Assembly (NCBI GenBank): GCA_903866425.1
Contig: CAIPNN010000109.1
Location: forward strand, 1-6,437
Direction: 5' to 3'
DNA: 6,437 nucleotides
From: an uncultured Actinomycetes bacterium
GTDB lineage: Bacteria; Actinomycetota; Thermoleophilia; Miltoncostaeales; Miltoncostaeaceae
Shown: in pieces, positions 1 to 4,204 of the stretch
How positions within the stretch are numbered: the stretch's first letter is position 1
How the letters are laid out: each line of letters begins with the position of its first letter
The notes under the pieces: model-generated
What the model was told of the DNA's origin: nothing
Seen by the model: only the letters and a program-made list of their open reading frames with translations
The model's database searches: none
Program-made: the position numbers and the translations under genes

Positions 1-1014
1 CACCCGGGCGTCGTAGAAGTCGCCGCCGATCGCAAGCCCCTGGCTCATGGGCAGGTAGCGCGCGGCCAGGCGAATGCCGGGCACCGACGGCAGGTTCTCA
101 GGCAGGAGGCCCTTCTCCACCGTCTGCCACAGGCGCCGCTCGGCACGCGCGGCCTCGGTGCGGCGCGCGCTGGCCTCGGCGGCATCCCGTTGCACCACCA
201 CCTGCCCCTGCATCTCGTTGAACGAGGTGACCAACTGCGACACCTCGCGCGCGGCATCGGGGGTCTCGGGAACCTGCTCGCCGGTGCGCCCCTCCCCCAC
301 GCGACGCACACCGCGCAGCATGTCCCCGAGCGGGGCACCCACGCGACGCCACAGAATGCGCGTGGCAAACAGCACGGTGAGTACGGCGATCACTGCGCCG
401 GCGAGTACGGCGAGGATGGTGAGAAAGCGGCGGCGGTCGGCACGGCGAAGATCCGCCGCGCGCTCGCGCTCCACAAGGCCGCGCAGCGTGGCCTGCTCCA
501 CGCGCAGGGCGTCAAGGCGTGCCTTGTCGATGCCCTGGTTGATGCGGTTGACCGCGCCCTGGATATCGCCGTCCCTGCGCAGTTCCACCAGCGCCTCGGC
601 CTCCGAGAACCACAGTTTGGCCGCGCGATTGATCTGATCGACCGACTGCTCCAGCTTGGGCGATCCGCTCACAAGATCGCGCAGCCGTTGGATGCTCTGC
701 GGGTACGACGCCTGCGCCTTCACGTACGGACCCAGATAGTTGGGTCGTCCTGTGAGCGTGTACCCGCTCACGCCGGTCTCGGCGTTCAGCAGGTCGGAGA
801 GGATGGCCTCAGATGCCTGCGCGCGGTTGACGGCGGCCTGCTGGTCGTCCCGGTACGACGCCGTGGACGCAAATACGCCAATCACAGCAAGTGCGGCGAG
901 CACACCCAGCACCACGCCCACGCCCACCACCACGCGGGTGAGCAGACCCCGCAACGACGGGGTGCCGCGACCGCGAAGCACCGACCAGAGGTCGCGCCTG
1001 TCCGGATCCTTCAT
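1..1014 (-). CDS. CHASE3-HAMP-SpoIIE (PP2C-type) sensor phosphatase, C-terminus cut off by the window
   Basis: Reading the minus strand from the ATG at 1014-1012 gives 338 codons with no stop to base 1, so the frame runs off the window. Residues about 25-50 form a first membrane helix. Residues about 50-190 are an extracytoplasmic helical domain with the CHASE3 signature NAETGVSGYTLTGRPNYLGP (residues 77-96). Residues about 196-220 form a second membrane helix. A HAMP linker follows (about 216-275), then a charged coiled coil (about 272-298). The end is the start of an RsbU/SpoIIE phosphatase domain: LLPENLPSVPGIRLAARYLP (303-322) and GGDFYD (330-335), whose Asp332 is a metal-ligand position in this family. 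The missing part would be the rest of the phosphatase fold. Known relatives dephosphorylate anti-anti-sigma (STAS) proteins in partner-switching stress pathways; neither such a partner nor the signal is visible here. The gene starts 25 bases after khtT, with no strong Shine-Dalgarno sequence, so it is probably the last or next-to-last gene of the same transcript. Confidence 0.9.
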   Translation of the reverse strand, partial: MKDPDRRDLWSVLRGRGTPSLRGLLTRVVVGVGVVLGVLAALAVIGVFASTASYRDDQQAAVNRAQASEAILSDLLNAETGVSGYTLTGRPNYLGPYVKAQASYPQSIQRLRDLVSGSPKLEQSVDQINRAAKLWFSEAEALVELRRDGDIQGAVNRINQGIDKARLDALRVEQATLRGLVERERAADLRRADRRRFLTILAVLAGAVIAVLTVLFATRILWRRVGAPLGDMLRGVRRVGEGRTGEQVPETPDAAREVSQLVTSFNEMQGQVVVQRDAAEASARRTEAARAERRLWQTVEKGLLPENLPSVPGIRLAARYLPMSQGLAIGGDFYDARV

Positions 1015-1024
1015 GGCGTGGCGG

Positions 1025-1042
1025 TGAGCCCCAGCGGGCTCA
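1025..1042 (-). repeat. Short perfect hairpin at the khtT stop codon
   Basis: On the minus strand the sequence TGAGCCCGCTGGGGCTCA forms a perfect 7-bp stem with a 4-base loop. Its first three bases are the khtT stop codon, and it ends ten bases before the ATG of the phosphatase gene. There is no T-run after it, so it is not a classical intrinsic terminator. It could damp read-through, protect an mRNA 3' end or cover the weak ribosome-binding region of the next gene; these roles are inferred. In DNA this GC-rich, a 7-bp stem can also arise by chance. Confidence 0.45.
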
Positions 1043-1543
1043 GGCGTTATCCGCCGGGGGGCCCTCTGCGACAAGCCGCTTGATGTCGTCGAAGGTGTCG
1101 GGGCGGGTGAGCACAACGAGTGTGTCGTCCGCCTGGATGGGCTCATCGGGGTGCGGCATGGGGAGCGCGTCGGGCTTCCGCAAAATGGCCACGATGGTGC
1201 CGCCGGTCTGGCGACGGATGCGGCAGGTCTGCACCGTCAGCCCCACCAGCGGGCTCTCGGCGGGGATGTCCACCCACTCAAAGGCCAGGTCCTTCAGGGC
1301 CACGTCAATTTCGCGCGTCAGCTCGGGTTCGTACACCACACCACCGAGGATCGCGCCAAGTTCCTTGGCCTCGTCGTCGGTGAGGATGATGACGCCCTCG
1401 ACATCCTCATCGGGGTCGGTGCGGTGGTACACCTCGCGCCGTCCATCGGTGTGCACGATGGCGCACACGTTCTCGCCGCGCGCGGTCTGCATGCTGAACT
1501 TCTTGCCGACGCCGGGGAGGCGTGTCTCCCGTACCTCGATCAT
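1040..1543 (-). CDS. khtT: KhtT-like regulatory subunit of a K+/H+ antiporter (RCK_C/TrkA-C domain)
   Basis: This 167-residue cytosolic protein resembles Bacillus subtilis KhtT (about 165 residues) end to end. The N-terminal domain (about 1-75) carries the family segment LPGVGKKFSMQTARGE (9-24), then HTDGRREVYHR (31-41) and the AILGGVVYEP stretch (64-73). Residues about 86-160 are an RCK_C (TrkA-C) domain with the usual strand-helix pattern and a closing DDTLVVLTRPDTF (139-151). No TrkA-N/NAD-binding domain is present, as is normal for KhtT. In characterised systems KhtT gates the membrane partner KhtU, and its RCK_C dimer binds cyclic-di-AMP and responds to pH; ligand binding here is inferred. 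The ATG is fused to the khtU stop as ATGA and preceded by a very good GAGGAGG at 7-base spacing, which fixes the start. The antiporter is encoded first and the regulator second, with no KhtS-like small gene between them. Confidence 0.93.
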   Translation of the reverse strand: MIEVRETRLPGVGKKFSMQTARGENVCAIVHTDGRREVYHRTDPDEDVEGVIILTDDEAKELGAILGGVVYEPELTREIDVALKDLAFEWVDIPAESPLVGLTVQTCRIRRQTGGTIVAILRKPDALPMPHPDEPIQADDTLVVLTRPDTFDDIKRLVAEGPPADNA

Positions 1544-2757
1544 GAAGGACCCTCCTCAGAGACGGCAGGCTGCGCTGCGGGCTTCCGGGTGCCGAAAATC
1601 GCGCGACCCACCGTGCGGGACTCCCTCATGAGTATCACCCCGACCACCGCAGTTACCAGCACGAGCATGCCAGTGAACGATGTGACCCGCTGACGAAATG
1701 ACGGATCAAGCGCAACACCGAGGGCCGCCACCTGGGCCAGGATGAGCGAGAACTCGCCACGCGCGATGAGACTGGCGCCAGCGGTGAACGACTGTCGGCG
1801 GGTGAAGTTGCTGGTGCGGCCGGCCACGTAGCCGGACACAAGCTTGCCCCCGATGGCGACGACCACGCCCACCAGCACCCATTGCCATATCTCACCCACC
1901 GACCCCACATCGATCTGGAGTCCGAAGGTGAAGAAGAAGATGGCCGCGGTGAAGTCGCGCAGCCCGTACAGGTGACGCTCAACGCGCTCGCGCGCCTCGG
2001 TCTCCGACAGCAGGATTCCGGCGAGAAGGGCGCCGATGGGGGCCGAGAGGCCGGCACCCGCCGCGAGGGCTGCCGAGCCCACGACAAGCGCAAGTGATGC
2101 AAGGACCAGCCGGTCGCGCTCGATCTTCGGACTGACGCGATCGATGTACTTCGGCAGGTACCGGCTCGCGGCGAGAAAGGCCGCGACGAACGCGATGATG
2201 ATCACGGTGCGCGCGGTGATCATGCCCGCGCTCACCGTCTGCCCCACGGCCAGGGCCGATGCGATTGCCAGAAAAACCGTGATGGCGATGTCCTCGAACA
2301 CCAGCACGCCCAGCACCATGTCGGTCTCGTCGTCGGCGAGGCGCCGGAAATCGAACAGCGCCTGCGTGATGATGCCGCTGCTCGACACGTAGATGATGCC
2401 TGCGACGATAAGCGCCTCGGCGGTCACCCCGAACAGCGCCACGCCCACGAGGAATCCCAGGCCGCCGTTGATGATCAGGTCGATCACGCCACCCCTGGCC
2501 ACCAGCTTCCAGGCCTGAGTGATGCGGTCGAGGCTGAACTCGAGCCCCAGATAGAACAGCAGCAGGATGATTCCGAGCTCGCTGATGAGGTACAGCGGGG
2601 CGCCCTCCACGATGGCAGAGGGAAAAGGCTCGTACGGCCCCAGCAGGATGCCCGCCAGCATGAACAGCGGGATTGCGGAAAACCTGAGGCGCTCGCCAAG
2701 GATGGCGGCGGCGGCGACCGCGACCAGAATGATCGCGAGTTGCCCGAGCAGGCTCAT
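1540..2757 (-). CDS. khtU: KhtU-type CPA2 monovalent cation/proton antiporter
   Basis: This 405-residue, very hydrophobic protein has about 12-13 predicted membrane helices and the CPA2 (Kef/NapA-like) fold. Landmarks are AGILLGPYEPFP (35-46), the helix ELGIILLLFYLGLEFS (60-75), the unwound-helix segment YVSSSGIITQAL (123-134), the ion-site helix with Glu155-Asp156 in VFEDIAIT (153-160), APIGALLAGILLSE (239-252), LRDFTAAIFFFTFGLQID (266-283) and the late RGEFSLILAQ (333-342). Asp156 is the expected proton/cation-coupling carboxylate. Length matches stand-alone KhtU: there is no C-terminal TrkA-N domain, whose place is taken by the separate KhtT encoded next. The expected role is K+ (possibly NH4+ or Na+) efflux in exchange for protons at the cytoplasmic membrane, for K+ and pH homeostasis. 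The ion is inferred from the KhtT partner, since CPA2 sequence alone does not settle selectivity. The start ATG overlaps the pyrD stop (ATGA), with only a degenerate GGGGGCGG upstream, so translation probably depends on coupling to pyrD. Confidence 0.9.
   Translation of the reverse strand: MSLLGQLAIILVAVAAAAILGERLRFSAIPLFMLAGILLGPYEPFPSAIVEGAPLYLISELGIILLLFYLGLEFSLDRITQAWKLVARGGVIDLIINGGLGFLVGVALFGVTAEALIVAGIIYVSSSGIITQALFDFRRLADDETDMVLGVLVFEDIAITVFLAIASALAVGQTVSAGMITARTVIIIAFVAAFLAASRYLPKYIDRVSPKIERDRLVLASLALVVGSAALAAGAGLSAPIGALLAGILLSETEARERVERHLYGLRDFTAAIFFFTFGLQIDVGSVGEIWQWVLVGVVVAIGGKLVSGYVAGRTSNFTRRQSFTAGASLIARGEFSLILAQVAALGVALDPSFRQRVTSFTGMLVLVTAVVGVILMRESRTVGRAIFGTRKPAAQPAVSEEGPS
1551..1557 (-). 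promoter_or_regulatory. Strong ribosome-binding site of khtT
   Basis: The minus strand reads GAGGAGG, then seven bases, then the ATG of khtT. It lies inside the last codons of khtU. It is the best Shine-Dalgarno sequence in the minus-strand cluster. It suggests that KhtT is made efficiently by independent initiation as well as by coupling to khtU. Confidence 0.85.
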
Positions 2758-3872
2758 CCGCCCCCGGAAAGGGCGCTGCCCACAAGCTCCGAGATGTGGC
2801 CGACGCCCTCGCGGCGCATGCGATCAACCAGCCCCTGCGTGATGTCGCGGGCGATACCGGGGCCGCGGTAGATCATTCCGGTCCACACCTCCACCAGCGA
2901 TGCACCGCTCGCGATGCGGTCCCAGGCGTCGTTGGCATCCATGATTCCGCCAACGCCGATGATCACCAGGCCGCTGCCGGCAGCGCGGCGGGCGGCCACA
3001 CGCGTGGCCTCGTTGGCACGCGCCCGCACCGGCGGGCCCGACAGGCCGCCCTGCTCGCCCGCAGCAGGGTCGGCGGGGTTCTTCAGCAGCCCGTCGCGGG
3101 CAATGGTGGTGTTGGTGAGCACCACTCCGGCAAGTCCCAACTCGCCAGCCAGGTCAACGGCGTCCTCGATCTGCGCGTCGGGCAGGTCGGGGGCCAACTT
3201 CACCAGGAACGGCATCGGTACGCGGCCATCGCGGGCACGCATCGAGGCGTCTTCATCGCGCAGCGCACCCAGAATTGCCGTGAGGTGGTCGCGGTCCTGA
3301 AGCTCACGCAGGCCGGGCGTGTTGGGCGACGACACATTGACCACCACGAAGTCAGCCACCCCACGCAGGAGGCGATACGACACCAGGTGGTCGGCGGCGG
3401 CTTCGTCAAGCGGTGCCACCTTCGACTTGCCGATGTTCACGGCAACGGGAATTCCCGCACCGTTGCCACCCCGGGCCTCGGCGATGCGCCGGGCGGTGAT
3501 CGCGGCGCCATCGTTGTTGAAGCCCATGCGGTTGATGATGGCCTCGTCGTCCACCAGCCGGAACAGACGCGGGCGCGGGTTGCCGTCCTGCGGGCGGGCC
3601 GTGACCGTGCCGATCTCGGCGAAGCCGAAGCCCAGGCGCCCCCAGGCACGCACCGCACGCCCGTACTTGTCGTAGCCCGCGGCAAGCCCCACGGGCGCCC
3701 GGAAGTCGAGCCCCATCAGGTGCTGGTGCACCGAGGCATCGGCCTTGTCGAACCACCCCTTGGCCGGCACCAGCAGCGGGCCGCCGGCCTGCAGCGCGCG
3801 GAGCGCCGTCTCATGCGCCTTCTCGGGGTCCATCCGGAACGCCGTGCGGCGGATGAAGGACTGCATGCTCAT
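2754..3872 (-). CDS. pyrD: Dihydroorotate dehydrogenase (quinone), class 2
   Basis: This FMN enzyme oxidises dihydroorotate to orotate in de novo pyrimidine synthesis and passes electrons to membrane quinones. From the ATG at 3872 it has 372 residues, slightly longer than E. coli PyrD. The N-terminus (MSMQSFIRRTAFRMDPEKAH) is the short amphipathic, quinone-side extension that marks class 2. Then come AAGYDKYG (64-71), the MGFNNDG segment (about 116-122), NIGKSK (146-151), and NVSSPNTPGL (179-188), in which Ser182 aligns with the catalytic Ser175 of E. coli. Further on are FLVKLAPDL (222-230), LTNTT (252-256) and the FMN-phosphate loop GVGGI (306-310). All key elements are present. Start choice: the frame is open to an ATG at 3899, but that lies inside the upstream gene. 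The ATG at 3872 overlaps the upstream stop as TGATG and is preferred; ATG 3866 is also possible. The downstream khtU start overlaps its stop by four bases. Confidence 0.96.
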   Translation of the reverse strand: MSMQSFIRRTAFRMDPEKAHETALRALQAGGPLLVPAKGWFDKADASVHQHLMGLDFRAPVGLAAGYDKYGRAVRAWGRLGFGFAEIGTVTARPQDGNPRPRLFRLVDDEAIINRMGFNNDGAAITARRIAEARGGNGAGIPVAVNIGKSKVAPLDEAAADHLVSYRLLRGVADFVVVNVSSPNTPGLRELQDRDHLTAILGALRDEDASMRARDGRVPMPFLVKLAPDLPDAQIEDAVDLAGELGLAGVVLTNTTIARDGLLKNPADPAAGEQGGLSGPPVRARANEATRVAARRAAGSGLVIIGVGGIMDANDAWDRIASGASLVEVWTGMIYRGPGIARDITQGLVDRMRREGVGHISELVGSALSGGG

Positions 3873-4162
3873 CAGCCAGCAGCCGCCAGGCGCTCGCATG
3901 CGCTGGCCAGTGCCACGTCCATCTCGGTGATGCCGCCTTCGGAGTGCGTCACCATCCGGATCGTCACCGTGGTCCAGCGGATGTCGATGTCGGGGTGGTG
4001 GTCGGCGGCCTCGGCGGCATCGGCCACGGCGTCCACAAACCGGATGCCATGGATGAAGCCTGCGTCGAACGTAAAAGCCTTCACCAGCATGCCCTCTTCG
4101 ACGGCCCAGCCCGGCAGGCCGGCGAGTGCTGCGGTGAGTTCGTCGTGTTCCAGAATCGGCAT
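3872..4162 (-). CDS. Pterin-4a-carbinolamine dehydratase (PCD/DCoH family)
   Basis: This is a 96-residue member of the PCD family (PhhB/DCoH, COG2154). These enzymes dehydrate 4a-hydroxytetrahydropterin after aromatic amino-acid hydroxylation, and some bacterial members have other or unknown pterin roles. The active-site block is clear: ADHHPDIDIRW (53-63) with His55 and His56, then MVTHSEGGITEMD (70-82) with His73 and Asp82. All three family histidines are therefore present. The N-terminal LPGW (16-19) also fits the family. The frame stays open upstream to 4453, but family length and the composition of that extension favour the ATG at 4162, which has AGGGTG six bases upstream. No phenylalanine hydroxylase is visible in the window, so the physiological substrate is open. 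It is the first gene of the left-pointing cluster and shares one base (TGATG) with pyrD. Confidence 0.93.
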   Translation of the reverse strand: MPILEHDELTAALAGLPGWAVEEGMLVKAFTFDAGFIHGIRFVDAVADAAEAADHHPDIDIRWTTVTIRMVTHSEGGITEMDVALASACERLAAAG

Positions 4163-4204
4163 GTCCGACACCCTAGCGAGCGGGCGGGCTGCGACACTGC
4201 CCAT
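4163..4204. promoter_or_regulatory. Compact divergent promoter region with a leaderless-style -10 box
   Basis: Only 42 bases separate the start of the carbinolamine dehydratase from the GTG of the FUSC gene, so both promoters must be here or reach into the coding regions. On the minus strand TAGGGT (4175-4170) fits TANNNT and lies exactly seven bases before the ATG at 4162, the spacing of leaderless promoters in actinobacteria and deinococci. The same bases also contain AGGGTG, which could act as a Shine-Dalgarno sequence, so the two readings compete. On the plus strand only GACACT (4193-4198), six bases before the GTG, vaguely resembles a -10 box. The hexamer CGACAC occurs twice, at 4166-4171 and 4192-4197, as a possible weak direct-repeat operator. 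No convincing -35 box is seen. Confidence 0.4.

Noticed and set aside
190..1083. Plus-strand open frame (297 codons) opposite the sensor phosphatase
   Set aside because: His/Arg/Ala-rich with no domain. The minus-strand frame gives CHASE3, HAMP and SpoIIE signatures in order.
1979..2827. Minus-strand frame (282 codons) overlapping khtU in another phase
   Set aside because: The translation is Arg/His/Gly-rich noise, while khtU in the same region is a clear antiporter with conserved helices.
3873..3899. Upstream pyrD start at 3899
   Set aside because: It lies within the pterin dehydratase coding region and adds nine residues (MRAPGGCWL) not expected in PyrD. The TGATG overlap at 3872 is the more natural start.
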